Shown: positions 18,221 through 26,985, numbered from the stretch's first letter. The stretch is 57,748 bases of DNA from Lentzea indica (GCF_012184385.1 NZ_VSRL01000035.1:1-57748), one strand, 5' to 3'. The notes: generated by a model from the letters alone, not told the origin. Program-made: numbers and translations.

Positions 18221-19030
18221 ATGTCCAACCGCGTCTTCCATGCCGTGGCGGGCACGATCTCCGTGCTCTGGCTGCTGCCGATCGTGGCCGTCCTGATCAC
18301 CGCGGTGCGTAGCTTCGACGACATCGCCGCCAACGGCCTCGCGTCGTTGCCCCGGTCGTTCACTCTCGCCGGGTTCGCCGACGCGTGGACGAACGGCGGC
18401 GCGGGCGCCATGTGGAACAGCGTCCTCGTGACGGTGCCGACGGTGTTCCTGTCGCTCGCGCTGAGCTCGGCGGCGGCGTACGCGTTGAGCCGCTTCGAGA
18501 TCCCCGGCCGGCGCTCGGTCATCCTGCTGATGCTCGCGGGCAACCTGCTGCCGCCGCAGATCCTGCTGGTGCCGGTGTCGAAGCTGACCGAGCTGCTCGG
18601 CATCTACGACACGCTCATCGCGCTGATCGTGGTGCAGGTCGGGTTCGGGCTCGGCTTCTACACGTTCGTGCTGCAGGGCTTCATGCGCGCCATGCCTAAC
18701 GAGGTGCAGGAGGCGGCGACCATCGACGGTGCCGGTCCGGTGCAGATCTTCTGGCGGATCGTGCTGCCGATGACCAGGCCGGCGCTGGCCGCTCTGGCGG
18801 CGCTGGCGTTCACCTGGATCTTCAACGACCTGCTGTGGGCGATCACCGTGCTGCGGTCGTCGTCCGTCATGCCGGTGACGCCGGCGCTGCTCGCGTTGCA
18901 GGGCCAGTACGTCTCCAACTGGAACGTGATCGCGGCGGGCTCGGTGATCGCGGCCATCCCGACCGTGGTGGTGTTCCTGCGGTTCCAGCGGCACTTCATC
19001 TCCGGACTCGCGGTGGGAGCGGTGAAATGA
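18221..19030 (+). CDS. Carbohydrate ABC transporter permease (MalG-type)
   Basis: 269 residues, six transmembrane helices, EAA loop EVQEAATIDGAGPVQIFWRIVLPM. Pairs with the MalF-type permease upstream to form the import channel. Its stop overlaps the GH36 start (ATGA at 19027-19030), so importer and intracellular galactosidase are translated together. Confidence 0.92.
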   Translation: MSNRVFHAVAGTISVLWLLPIVAVLITAVRSFDDIAANGLASLPRSFTLAGFADAWTNGGAGAMWNSVLVTVPTVFLSLALSSAAAYALSRFEIPGRRSVILLMLAGNLLPPQILLVPVSKLTELLGIYDTLIALIVVQVGFGLGFYTFVLQGFMRAMPNEVQEAATIDGAGPVQIFWRIVLPMTRPALAALAALAFTWIFNDLLWAITVLRSSSVMPVTPALLALQGQYVSNWNVIAAGSVIAAIPTVVVFLRFQRHFISGLAVGAVK

Positions 19031-21027
19031 CCTGGACGCTGAGGATGGCCACCACCTCCTACACGGTGGCCGTCGAACCCGGCGGCCGGTGGGCGGAGCT
19101 GGTGGCGTGGGGCCCGCACGGTGTGGAGCGCGGCCCGTCGCCGCTGAAGAACCTCGGCGAGATCCACTTCATCACCGAGGCCGACGCGGCACCGGTCGAG
19201 TACGTGCCGCGCGGGCAACGTCCGTTCACCGGCGCCGACCTGGAGCTGGACGGCGACTCGTGGTTCACCTTCGACGGCGCCACCGAGTCCGACGGTGTGC
19301 TGCGGCTGGCCTTCGTCGACTCGGTGGCCGGCCTCCGCGCCGTGCTCTGCTACTGGCCCGAGACCAGCGTCGACGTGCTGTCGCGGTGGGTCGAGCTGAC
19401 CAACACCCGAGACGAACCGTTGCGTCTCGACAGGATCGGATCGGCGGGCGTGTGCCTGCCGACGGCGAGCCCACGGCTGTCCTTTCTGCACGGCGAGTGG
19501 GCTCGCGAGTTCCAGCTGGACCACGTTTCCCTGCCCGCGGGCGGGTTCCGAATCGGCAGCTCCTACGGCGTTCCCGGGCACAATTACGCGCCCTGGTTGT
19601 CCGTGGACGACACGTGGGGTGTGTCGCTGGCGTGGTCCGGTTCCTGGGAGATCACGGCCGAGGTCGAGCCTTCCGGACTGACGCGCGTGCGCGCCGGAAT
19701 ACTCGGCCCGGTCGTGGTCGAGCCGGGGGAGACCTTCACGACGCCCGAGGTGGCGCTGGCGTACAGCGCAGACGGTCTGGCACGGGTGTGGCACGCCTAC
19801 GACCGGTTGCGATCAAGGCCCGCCCGCAAGCCCGTGCTCTACAACTCCTGGGAGGCAACAGGGTTCGAGGTCTCGCCGCCTGGGCAACTCGAACTGGCCA
19901 GGATCGCCGCCGACATCGGCGTGGAGCTGTTCGTGGTCGACGACGGCTGGTTCGTCGGCCGGCACGACGACACCGGCGGCCTGGGCGACTGGTACCCGGA
20001 GTCACCGGACTTCGGCACGTTCGTCGAGGACGTGCGGGCGATGGGCCTGGAGTTCGGCCTGTGGGTCGAGCCGGAGTGCGTGAGCCCGAAGTCGCGGCTC
20101 TACGCCGAGCACCCGGACTGGGTGTACAGGCTTCCTGGTCGTGAGCCCACGCTGATCCGCAACCAGCTGCTGCTCAACCTCGGCCTGTCCGAGGTCCACG
20201 AGTTCGTCGTGTCCACTCTGGACAGGTTGCTGACCGACCACCCGATCAGCTACCTGAAGTGGGACATGAACCGCCCCGCTACCGAACGGCCTGGCGAGCT
20301 CGACAACGCGCACGTCCGCAACTACTGGCGCGTGCTCGATCACCTTCGGGAAAGGCACCCGCACGTGCTGGTCGAAGGCTGCGCGGGTGGCGGTGGCCGG
20401 ACCGACCTCGCCACCACGGGCAAGGTGGACGTGGTGTGGCCCAGCGACAACACCGCGCCGCTGGACCGGCTCAAGATCCAGCACGGGTTCCTGCACATGC
20501 ACGCGCCGCACCTGATGTCGTCGTGGGTCACCGACGCGCCCGGCATGTTCGACGCCCGCCCGCGTTCGCTGAAGTTTCGCTTCGTGCTCGCGATGGCCGG
20601 TGTGCTCGGCATCGGCGCGGACGTGCGGCACTGGACTCGCGAGGAACGTGAAGAAGCCGCGGTACTCATCAAGCGATACAAGGACATCCGCGACGTCGTG
20701 CACGGCGGCGAGGTGCATCTGCTGAACGACGCGATCCAGTACACGGGCGCCGATCACGTGGTCGTGCTGGCCTGGCACACCGGATCGCTGACCGGTGTGC
20801 CGGTGGTTCCCGGACGGTCTTCGCGGGTGAAGCTGAAGGGGCTGACTGCGCAGTCCTATGTGGACGAGAGCGGTTTCGTGTACTCGGGAACGCACCTGAC
20901 TCACGTCGGGCTGCCGTTCGACTGGTCGCCTGCGAACGACGCCGACGTGGTCGTGCTCAGGTCCGTCCAAGCAGGCTGCCTGAAGTCCTGTCCGTTAACC
21001 GGCGAGCCACCCCGCGCCTGGCTCTGA
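19027..21027 (+). CDS. Alpha-galactosidase, GH36 family (cytoplasmic)
   Basis: 666 residues with no signal peptide, so it should act on imported alpha-galactosides. GH36 features: an N-terminal beta-supersandwich, then a TIM barrel with VVDDGWF, WVEPECVSPKSRLY, the nucleophile Asp in YLKWDMNR (D413) and the acid/base Asp in WPSDNTAPLDR (D474), plus EGCAGGGGRTD. The length is slightly below the roughly 700 residues of many GH36 members. It ends the importer operon. Raffinose/stachyose-type or melibiose substrates are likely. Confidence 0.93.
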   Translation: MTWTLRMATTSYTVAVEPGGRWAELVAWGPHGVERGPSPLKNLGEIHFITEADAAPVEYVPRGQRPFTGADLELDGDSWFTFDGATESDGVLRLAFVDSVAGLRAVLCYWPETSVDVLSRWVELTNTRDEPLRLDRIGSAGVCLPTASPRLSFLHGEWAREFQLDHVSLPAGGFRIGSSYGVPGHNYAPWLSVDDTWGVSLAWSGSWEITAEVEPSGLTRVRAGILGPVVVEPGETFTTPEVALAYSADGLARVWHAYDRLRSRPARKPVLYNSWEATGFEVSPPGQLELARIAADIGVELFVVDDGWFVGRHDDTGGLGDWYPESPDFGTFVEDVRAMGLEFGLWVEPECVSPKSRLYAEHPDWVYRLPGREPTLIRNQLLLNLGLSEVHEFVVSTLDRLLTDHPISYLKWDMNRPATERPGELDNAHVRNYWRVLDHLRERHPHVLVEGCAGGGGRTDLATTGKVDVVWPSDNTAPLDRLKIQHGFLHMHAPHLMSSWVTDAPGMFDARPRSLKFRFVLAMAGVLGIGADVRHWTREEREEAAVLIKRYKDIRDVVHGGEVHLLNDAIQYTGADHVVVLAWHTGSLTGVPVVPGRSSRVKLKGLTAQSYVDESGFVYSGTHLTHVGLPFDWSPANDADVVVLRSVQAGCLKSCPLTGEPPRAWL

Positions 21028-21033
21028 TGGCGT

Positions 21034-21183
21034 CTGCAAGTACCACCAACTCAACATCAACAGGCGCGTAACTACTACCAACAGGCCGCTTCGGGCCCCA
21101 GCTCACGGTGCCGGGTTCTGCTGATGCGGAACAAGTTGGCTGTAGTTGAGGGCGATTCGATCATGAGTTGGTAGTACTTGCAG
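21034..21183. repeat. 150-bp element with 20-bp terminal inverted repeats
   Basis: CTGCAAGTACCACCAACTCA (21034-21053) is the reverse complement of 21164-21183 with one mismatch. A second, weaker pair lies inside (AACTACTACCAAC near 21070 against GTTGGCTGTAGTTGA near 21135). It fills most of the gap between two convergent genes. It could be a MITE-like element, a remnant of an insertion sequence, or a large two-way terminator. No transposase was found and no clear target duplication was seen. Confidence 0.55.
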
Positions 21184-21239
21184 ATGCTCTCGGCGCCAAC
21201 GAGCCGGTGAGGTTGCGGACAAGGCTTCTGGCCAAGTGC

Positions 21240-21830
21240 TTAGGAGCGCAAGAGTGCCTTGATGTCTTCGATCGGCGTGCGGGCGAGGGCCGATCCGACC
21301 CCGCACGCCACCGCGCCCGCCTCAAGCCATGCGGGAACGTCGGCCGGTGCCACCCCACCTGTCGGTACCAGCGGCGCGTACGGCAACACCGCCAGCACGT
21401 CCTTGACCCACTGAGGCGTGGGCGCCGGAAACACCTTCACCGCGTCCGCGCCGGCTTCCAGCGCTTGCACGACCTCGGACACGGTTCCGGCGCCGGGCAG
21501 CACGGCCGCCCCGTACCGGTGCCCGGCCCGGATCACCGACACGTCCAGGTTTGGTGCGACCAGGAACTGCGCCCCGGCGCGCACCGCGGCCACTGCCGAA
21601 GCCTCGTCCAGCACGGAGCCCGCGCCGATGGTCGCGGACGGGAAGTCGGAGCGCAGCTGCCGGATCGCGTCCAGCGCACCGGGATTCGTCAAAGGCAGCT
21701 CGAGCGACGTGAGGCCCGCGTCCAGCAGCGGAACGGCGGCCTGAAGAGCGGAAGAGGTGTCGCCGGTGCGGATGATCGCGATGATGCCCTGCCGCACGAC
21801 TGCCTGGGTGATCTCGTAGCGGTAGCTCAC
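21240..21830 (-). CDS. dgoA: 2-dehydro-3-deoxy-6-phosphogalactonate/gluconate aldolase (KDPGal aldolase)
   Basis: 196 residues from GTG 21830 (an ATG at 21851 lies inside the operator and is less likely). A class I KDPG aldolase TIM barrel: Glu in LELPLTN (E44), the Schiff-base lysine in AVKVFPA (K132), PTGGV phosphate site. It splits 2-keto-3-deoxy-6-phospho-sugar acids into pyruvate and glyceraldehyde-3-phosphate. TAGGCT lies 7 nt upstream, so it is probably leaderless. Divergent from the GH27-SDR-galactonate dehydratase operon across the shared operator, which favours the galactonate role over Entner-Doudoroff. Confidence 0.85.
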   Translation of the reverse strand: MSYRYEITQAVVRQGIIAIIRTGDTSSALQAAVPLLDAGLTSLELPLTNPGALDAIRQLRSDFPSATIGAGSVLDEASAVAAVRAGAQFLVAPNLDVSVIRAGHRYGAAVLPGAGTVSEVVQALEAGADAVKVFPAPTPQWVKDVLAVLPYAPLVPTGGVAPADVPAWLEAGAVACGVGSALARTPIEDIKALLRS

Positions 21831-21848
21831 GCGGCCAAGCCTACTACA

Positions 21849-21873
21849 CATAAATTAGGAATTATTCTTGACA
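21849..21873. promoter_or_regulatory. Divergent operator-promoter, copy 2
   Basis: Identical to 16074-16098 except for one base (AATTAGGAATTATTC, then TTGACA). It lies between the aldolase gene and the GH27 operon. TTGACA (21868-21873) faces the GH27 gene, and the left end overlaps the -35 region of the aldolase promoter. The same layout as copy 1 marks both as targets of one regulator, most likely the FadR-type protein at 15359-16051. Confidence 0.8.
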
Positions 21874-21902
21874 CCCAACGGTCGCAAGGGGAGGCTCACC
21901 GC

Positions 21903-23915
21903 ATGTCCGTTCGCAGAGTCGCGTTGGCCATCGCCTTGATGTCCCTGGTCGCGACACCCGCATACGCCGGTGACGACCAGGGAGCGCCCACTTACTACGA
22001 CAGTGGTGTCGCCAAGACCCCGTACATGGGGTGGAACACGTACTTCGGCCTTGGAGCGCCGAACGAGAAGGACGTGCGCGGTGTCGCGGACTTCCTTGTG
22101 AGCAGTGGCCTGCGCGACGCGGGCTACAAGATCGTGTGGATCGACGGCGGCTGGAACGCGCCGACACCGCGTGACGCCGGGGGAAACCTCGTGGAGGACC
22201 CGGCGAAGTTCCCCGGCGGCCTCGCGAACCTGGTCGAGGACCTGCACGCCCAGGGTCTCAAGGCCGGCATCTACACCGACGCCGGGCCGTCCGACGGCAA
22301 GAACTGCGCCGCGGGCAGTGGCGGCGGCTACTACGAGAAGGACGCGAAGCGGTTCGCCGACTGGAAGTTCGACGCGATCAAGATCGACTTCCTGTGCGGC
22401 ATCGTCGCGAACCTCAAGCCCGCGCAGGCGTTCGCGGACTTCAGCAAGGCCGTGCAGAAGGCAGGCCGGCCGATGATCCTCAACCTGTGCAACCCGGTCA
22501 CCGACGAGTGGGGCGTCCCGCACGAACCGGACCAGGTCGCCGGCATCTCCTACACCTTTGGCCCGCTGATCGCCGACTCGTGGCGCACCAGCACCGACGT
22601 CGCGTTCGGCACGCCCTACGAGGGCATCTGGCGTGACGTACTGCGCAACATGGACCGCAACGCCTATCACCCCGAGGCTCAGGGACCTGGCCACTACAAC
22701 GACCCGGACTACCTGATCCCGATGCGCAAGACGCAGCAGGGCACCTACGAGCTCAACGAGGAGGAGTCCACCTCGCAGTTCGTGATGTGGGCGCAGATGT
22801 CCTCGCCGTTGATCATCGGTTCGGACCCGCGCACGTTGCCGCCGTCGATGGTCTCGACGCTGAAGAACCCGGAGATCCTCGCGGTCAACCAGGACCCGCT
22901 GGCCATCCAGGGCGTGCGGGTGGCGTCGACCGGTGACACCGACGTCTACAGCAAGGTGTTGTCCCGCAAGGGCGAGCGTTCGGTCGTGCTGCTCAACCGC
23001 CGTGACGTTCCCGCGGAGATGACCGTCAACTTCGCCGACGCAGGCCTCAAGGGTGACGTCAGCGTCCGCGACCTGCGGGCACGTGGTGACCGCGGGACGG
23101 CGACCGACAAGTACACGGTGACGGTTCCCCCGCACGGCACGGCGATGTTCAAGCTGCGCGGCCAGGACCTCGTGCCCGGTGAGGCTGTCGGCGACAACGC
23201 GACCGCCTCGCCTGCGATCGCTCGTGTCGGCGACGAGGCGCTGGTGTTCTCCCGCAGCACCGGCGGCGAGCTGAAGGTGCTCCGCAACGGCAGGTGGTCC
23301 AGCCTGGGCAAGGCGATCCAGGGTCAGCCCGCCGTTCGCACCGTTGGGTCCGATGTCGAGGTGACCGTACGCGGCACGGACAACCGCGCCTGGCAGCGGA
23401 CACTCCACAACGGACGGTGGGGCTCGTGGAAGTCGCTGGGCGGCAAGCTCACCGACGCGCCTTCGGTCTCAGCGGATGGCACGATCGTCGCTCGCGGTGC
23501 GGACGGCAAGGTCTGGCTCCACCGAGGCTCGTGGACCTCGCTGGGCGCGCCCGGTGACGCCCCGATCTACGGCAGGCCGAGCGTCGCCGGTGGCCAGGTG
23601 GCCGTGCGGACCGCGGACGACAGCGTGTGGGTCCGCTCGACTGAAGGTGGCACGTGGACGTCACTCGGAGGCGTGATCTCCGGCAGCCCGACCATGGTCG
23701 AGTACCAGGACCGGATCTACCTGTTCGCGCGGGCGAGCGACTACACGCTCTGGCAGGTCAACCGGTCCGCCGGCACGTGGGGCGGCTGGTTCAAGCGCTC
23801 CGAGTTCCCGAGCAACTCGCTCGTCGGCGCCGTCGGTGCTACTGCTGGACCGGACGGCTCTGCGTGGACAGTGGTGCGCGGGCCGGACAACAAGGTCTAC
23901 CGGCAGAAGCTCTAG
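21903..23915 (+). CDS. Secreted alpha-galactosidase, GH27 family, with C-terminal beta-propeller-like domain
   Basis: 670 residues. A Sec signal peptide (RRVALAIALMSLVATPAYA) precedes a GH27 TIM barrel (TPYMGWNTYFGLG, IVWIDGGW, nucleophile D162 in AIKIDFLCG, GHYNDPDYL) and a short beta domain. From about residue 425 a second part holds 4-5 irregular repeats with the pattern W..LGG....P.....G....V.......W, like tachylectin/PLL-type beta-propeller lectins, suggesting glycan binding. AAGGGGAGG lies 8 nt before the ATG. It would release galactose from extracellular glycans. Confidence 0.9.
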   Translation: MSVRRVALAIALMSLVATPAYAGDDQGAPTYYDSGVAKTPYMGWNTYFGLGAPNEKDVRGVADFLVSSGLRDAGYKIVWIDGGWNAPTPRDAGGNLVEDPAKFPGGLANLVEDLHAQGLKAGIYTDAGPSDGKNCAAGSGGGYYEKDAKRFADWKFDAIKIDFLCGIVANLKPAQAFADFSKAVQKAGRPMILNLCNPVTDEWGVPHEPDQVAGISYTFGPLIADSWRTSTDVAFGTPYEGIWRDVLRNMDRNAYHPEAQGPGHYNDPDYLIPMRKTQQGTYELNEEESTSQFVMWAQMSSPLIIGSDPRTLPPSMVSTLKNPEILAVNQDPLAIQGVRVASTGDTDVYSKVLSRKGERSVVLLNRRDVPAEMTVNFADAGLKGDVSVRDLRARGDRGTATDKYTVTVPPHGTAMFKLRGQDLVPGEAVGDNATASPAIARVGDEALVFSRSTGGELKVLRNGRWSSLGKAIQGQPAVRTVGSDVEVTVRGTDNRAWQRTLHNGRWGSWKSLGGKLTDAPSVSADGTIVARGADGKVWLHRGSWTSLGAPGDAPIYGRPSVAGGQVAVRTADDSVWVRSTEGGTWTSLGGVISGSPTMVEYQDRIYLFARASDYTLWQVNRSAGTWGGWFKRSEFPSNSLVGAVGATAGPDGSAWTVVRGPDNKVYRQKL

Positions 23916-23925
23916 GAGAACGTGC

Positions 23926-24606
23926 ATGAAGTGCGCGGTGGTGTCGGGTGCGGCAGCGGGAATCGGTGCCGCCACGGCACAGCACCTGACGGACAACGGC
24001 TACCGGGTGATCGGCATCGACCTGACGGGTGATGTCGCCGTCCGGGGCGATGTCAGCGACCCGGAGACCTGGCAACGGGCAGTGGAGCTGAGCGATGGCG
24101 GCGTGGACGCGTTGGTGAGCAACGCCTACACGGTCAACGTGATGCCGGTGGACCTGACCACGCCCGCCGAGTGGGACCGCCAGATCGCGGTCAACCTCGG
24201 TGGCGCGTTCCTCGGCGTGCGGGCCTGCCTGCCGTCGCTGCGTCAGCGGAACGGCTCGGTCGTGCTGGTCTCGTCGGTGCACGCGCACTTCGGCATCCCA
24301 GGACACGGCGCGTACGCGGCCTCGAAGGGCGGGCTGGTAGCACTGACCCGCCAGCTCGCCGTCGAGTACGCGCCGGACGTCAGGATCAACGCGGTGCTGC
24401 CCGGTCCCGTGCTGACGGCGGCATGGGACCGGGTCTCCCTCGAGGATCGGGAACGCAGTGCCCGAGCCACCCCGGCGGGACGCCTCGGCGACCCGGCCGA
24501 GGTGGCCTCGGTGATCGGTTTCCTCTTGTCTCCGGCGGCGTCGTTCGTGACGGGCGCGGAGATTCTGGTCGACGGCGGCTGGTCCGCGGCTAAGGATTCT
24601 TCATGA
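23926..24606 (+). CDS. Short-chain dehydrogenase, probable sugar (galactose) 1-dehydrogenase
   Basis: 226 residues, classical SDR: cofactor loop VSGAAAGIGAA, catalytic Ser in VLVSSVHAH, Tyr-x-x-x-Lys in YAASKGG, and a C-terminal EILVDGGWS. Its ribosome binding site AGGAGA overlaps the upstream stop codon, and its own stop overlaps the dehydratase start (ATGA). In the oxidative galactose pathway an enzyme of this type oxidises D-galactose to galactonolactone. That substrate is inferred from the position between a galactosidase and galactonate dehydratase. Confidence 0.8.
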   Translation: MKCAVVSGAAAGIGAATAQHLTDNGYRVIGIDLTGDVAVRGDVSDPETWQRAVELSDGGVDALVSNAYTVNVMPVDLTTPAEWDRQIAVNLGGAFLGVRACLPSLRQRNGSVVLVSSVHAHFGIPGHGAYAASKGGLVALTRQLAVEYAPDVRINAVLPGPVLTAAWDRVSLEDRERSARATPAGRLGDPAEVASVIGFLLSPAASFVTGAEILVDGGWSAAKDSS

Positions 24607-25745
24607 AGGTGACGGCGGTCGAGACGTTCCTGGTCGAGCCCCGCTGGTTGTTTCTCAAGGTGAGCACGGACGAGGGGGTGACCGGCTGGGGTGAGCCGGT
24701 CGTGGAAGGCAGGGCCGAGACGGTCCGCGCGGCCGTGCACGAGCTGGCCGAGCTGGTGATCGGCCAGGACCCGCTGCGAGTCGAGGACCACTGGCAGGTC
24801 CTGCGCCGCGGCGGTTTCTACCGCGGCGGCCCCGTGTTGTCGTCGGCGCTGTCGGGCTTCGACCACGCGTTGTGGGACATCGCGGGCAAGGCGCGCGGGC
24901 TACCGGTGCACGAACTTCTCGGCGGCCCGGTGCGTGATCGGGTGCGCGCGTACTCGTGGGTGGGTGGCGATCGACCCGACGGCATCTTCGAGGCGGTGGC
25001 GCGGCAGGTCGAGGCCGGCTTCGGCGCGGTGAAGATGAACGCCACCGCCGAGATGCGGCCCATTGCCACGCCCGCGGAGGCCAACGCGGTGCTGGACCGC
25101 GCACGGGAGGCCCGTGAGGCGCTGGGCCCTGACGGTGACCTCGCGATCGACTTCCACGGCCGCGTTTCGCCCGCCATGGCACGGCGTCTGGTGCGGATGC
25201 TCGAAGAGGTGCAGCCGATGTTCGTCGAGGAACCGGTGCTGCCCGAACTCCCGCCCGAGGTCCTGGCGTCCGTGGTGTCGGCGTCGACGGTCCCGATCGC
25301 GACGGGGGAGCGACTGTACTCGCGGTGGGAGTTCAAGCCCGTGCTGGACGCGGGTGTCGCGGTCGTGCAGCCCGACCCCTCGCACGCGGGCGGAATCTCG
25401 GAGCTGCGGCGGATCGGGTCGCTCGCCGAGGTCTACGGCGCGTCGATCGCGCCGCACTGTCCACTCGGGCCGATCTCGCTGGCGGCGTCGCTGCAGGTGG
25501 CGTTCACGACGCCGAACTTCCTGATCCAGGAACAAAGCGCGGGCATGCACTACAACGGCACCGACCCCACCTACCTCGTGGACATGGCGCCGGTGCAGGT
25601 CGTGGACGGCTGGATCGCCCGCCCGACCGGGCCAGGGCTGGGGATCGAGGTCGACGAGGCGGCGGTGCGACGGGCCGCCGAGATCGGGCACGCGTGGCGG
25701 TCGCCGATCTGGCGGCACGACGACGGCGGCTTCGCCGAGTGGTGA
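24603..25745 (+). CDS. dgoD: D-galactonate dehydratase
   Basis: 380 residues, enolase superfamily (mandelate racemase/muconate cycloisomerase group). Metal ligands and catalytic residues are in order: VKMNATAEM, Asp in AIDFHGR, Glu in FVEEPVLPE, Glu in TGERLYSRWEF, catalytic His in IAPHCPLGPI. These segments are characteristic of DgoD, which dehydrates D-galactonate to 2-keto-3-deoxygalactonate. Translationally coupled to the SDR gene. Together with the aldolase at 21240 it defines a De Ley-Doudoroff-type route. Confidence 0.93.
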   Translation: MKVTAVETFLVEPRWLFLKVSTDEGVTGWGEPVVEGRAETVRAAVHELAELVIGQDPLRVEDHWQVLRRGGFYRGGPVLSSALSGFDHALWDIAGKARGLPVHELLGGPVRDRVRAYSWVGGDRPDGIFEAVARQVEAGFGAVKMNATAEMRPIATPAEANAVLDRAREAREALGPDGDLAIDFHGRVSPAMARRLVRMLEEVQPMFVEEPVLPELPPEVLASVVSASTVPIATGERLYSRWEFKPVLDAGVAVVQPDPSHAGGISELRRIGSLAEVYGASIAPHCPLGPISLAASLQVAFTTPNFLIQEQSAGMHYNGTDPTYLVDMAPVQVVDGWIARPTGPGLGIEVDEAAVRRAAEIGHAWRSPIWRHDDGGFAEW

Positions 25746-25762
25746 CTGACAGGGTCTGTCAG
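25746..25762. terminator. Hairpin directly after dgoD
   Basis: CTGACAG-GGT-CTGTCAG is a perfect 7-bp stem with a 3-nt loop immediately after the dgoD stop codon. No T-run follows, so it would be an actinobacterial-style terminator without U-tract. As a 17-bp palindrome it could also be an operator for the next gene, about 100 nt downstream. Confidence 0.45.
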
Positions 25763-25859
25763 CCGGGTACCAGCGGCGTGTGCGGTCGGTGCCAGCGGCT
25801 TCGGTGAGTCTGATCGTGCCGTCCCGAGAACCGGGCGGCACGACCTTCAAGGAGCCCCA

Positions 25860-26948
25860 ATGCACGTCACGATCATCGGTGCCGGCCTCGGCGGACTCAC
25901 GCTCGCCCGCGTGCTGCACGTCAACGGCATTCCGTCCGTCGTCTACGAGGCGGAGGAGTCGCCGACGTCGCGAGCGCAGGGCGGGATGCTCGACATCCAC
26001 GACTACAACGGCCAGCTCGCCGTCGAGGCCGCGGGTCTGATGGACGAGTTCCGCGGCCTGGTCCTGGAAGGGCGCCAGGCGATGCGGGTCCTGGGCTCCG
26101 ACGGCACCGTCCTGCTCGACAAGGCCGACGACGGCACGGGCGGCCGTCCCGAGGTGCAGCGCGCCGACCTGCGGCAGATGCTCCTCGACTCACTCCCGGC
26201 GGGCACCGTCCGGTGGGGTCACAAGGTGACGAGTGTCGAGGGCCGTGAGGTGACGTTCGCCGACGGCAGCACTGTCGTCGCGGATCTGCTGGTCGGCGCG
26301 GACGGCGCGTGGTCACGCGTGCGGCCGCTGCTCACCGACGCCACGCCCGAGTACACCGGCATGGCGTTCGTCGAGACCTACCTCTACAACGCGGACACCC
26401 GGCACCCGGCCGCCGCGAAAGTCGTGGGCGGTGGCTCCATGTTCGCCCCAGGCCAGGGCAAGGTGATCTTCGCGCACCGGGAGGCCGGTGACACCCTGCA
26501 CGCCTACGTGGAGTTCAGCCGGCCGCTGGACTGGTTCGACACCATCGACGTCACGGACCCCAGGCAGGTAGCGGCGGAGTTCGAGGACTGGGCACCGGAG
26601 CTGACCGCGTTGATCACCGATTCCGACACGGTTCCGTTGCTGCGCCCGCATTACACGTTGCCTGCCGGGCACCGCTGGAGCCGAGTGCCCGGTGTGACGC
26701 TGGTCGGGGACGCCGCCCACCTCTCGGCGCCCAACGGCGAAGGCGCGAACCTGGCCATGCTGGACGGCGCCGAACTCGGAAAGGCACTCGCCGCGCATCC
26801 CGGCGACGTCGAGGCGGCGTTGGACGAGTACGAGCAAGCCATGTTCGTGCGCTCCACGGAGACCGCCGCGGACTCCGAGGTTCTCATGGAGAGCCTGTTC
26901 GGCGACAACCCTCCGGAGAAGCTGCTCGAAATGCTCGAACAGAACTGA
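25860..26948 (+). CDS. FAD-dependent monooxygenase, TetX-like
   Basis: 362 residues. The N-terminal FAD loop is IIGAGLGGLTLARVLHVNG, followed by RAQGGMLDIHDYNGQLA, RADLRQMLLDSL, LVGADGAWSRVRPLL and the second FAD motif GDAAHLSAPNGEGANLAMLDGAEL. The R-x-Q-G-G and G-A-N-L-A-M-L-D-G stretches resemble the TetX group of class A flavoprotein hydroxylases, which includes tetracycline-inactivating enzymes. The true substrate is unknown. AAGGAG lies 5 nt upstream of the ATG. The next gene is a regulator only 37 nt away. Confidence 0.85.
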   Translation: MHVTIIGAGLGGLTLARVLHVNGIPSVVYEAEESPTSRAQGGMLDIHDYNGQLAVEAAGLMDEFRGLVLEGRQAMRVLGSDGTVLLDKADDGTGGRPEVQRADLRQMLLDSLPAGTVRWGHKVTSVEGREVTFADGSTVVADLLVGADGAWSRVRPLLTDATPEYTGMAFVETYLYNADTRHPAAAKVVGGGSMFAPGQGKVIFAHREAGDTLHAYVEFSRPLDWFDTIDVTDPRQVAAEFEDWAPELTALITDSDTVPLLRPHYTLPAGHRWSRVPGVTLVGDAAHLSAPNGEGANLAMLDGAELGKALAAHPGDVEAALDEYEQAMFVRSTETAADSEVLMESLFGDNPPEKLLEMLEQN

Positions 26949-26953
26949 CGACC

Positions 26954-26978
26954 ATGCCTTGCAGTTGAGGCATACGAT
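26954..26978. promoter_or_regulatory. Inverted repeat overlapping the promoter of the XRE-cupin gene
   Basis: ATGCCT-N8-AGGCAT (26954-26973) is a perfect inverted repeat. It overlaps TACGAT (26973-26978), a -10 hexamer 7 nt before the ATG at 26986. It is a candidate autoregulatory site for the downstream XRE protein. Confidence 0.45.
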
Positions 26979-26985
26979 CATGCGC

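Noticed and set aside
21103..21306. Short minus-strand open frame in the inverted-repeat region
   Set aside because: No start signal, low-complexity Arg/Ser/Ala translation and overlap with the repeat; not supported as a gene.
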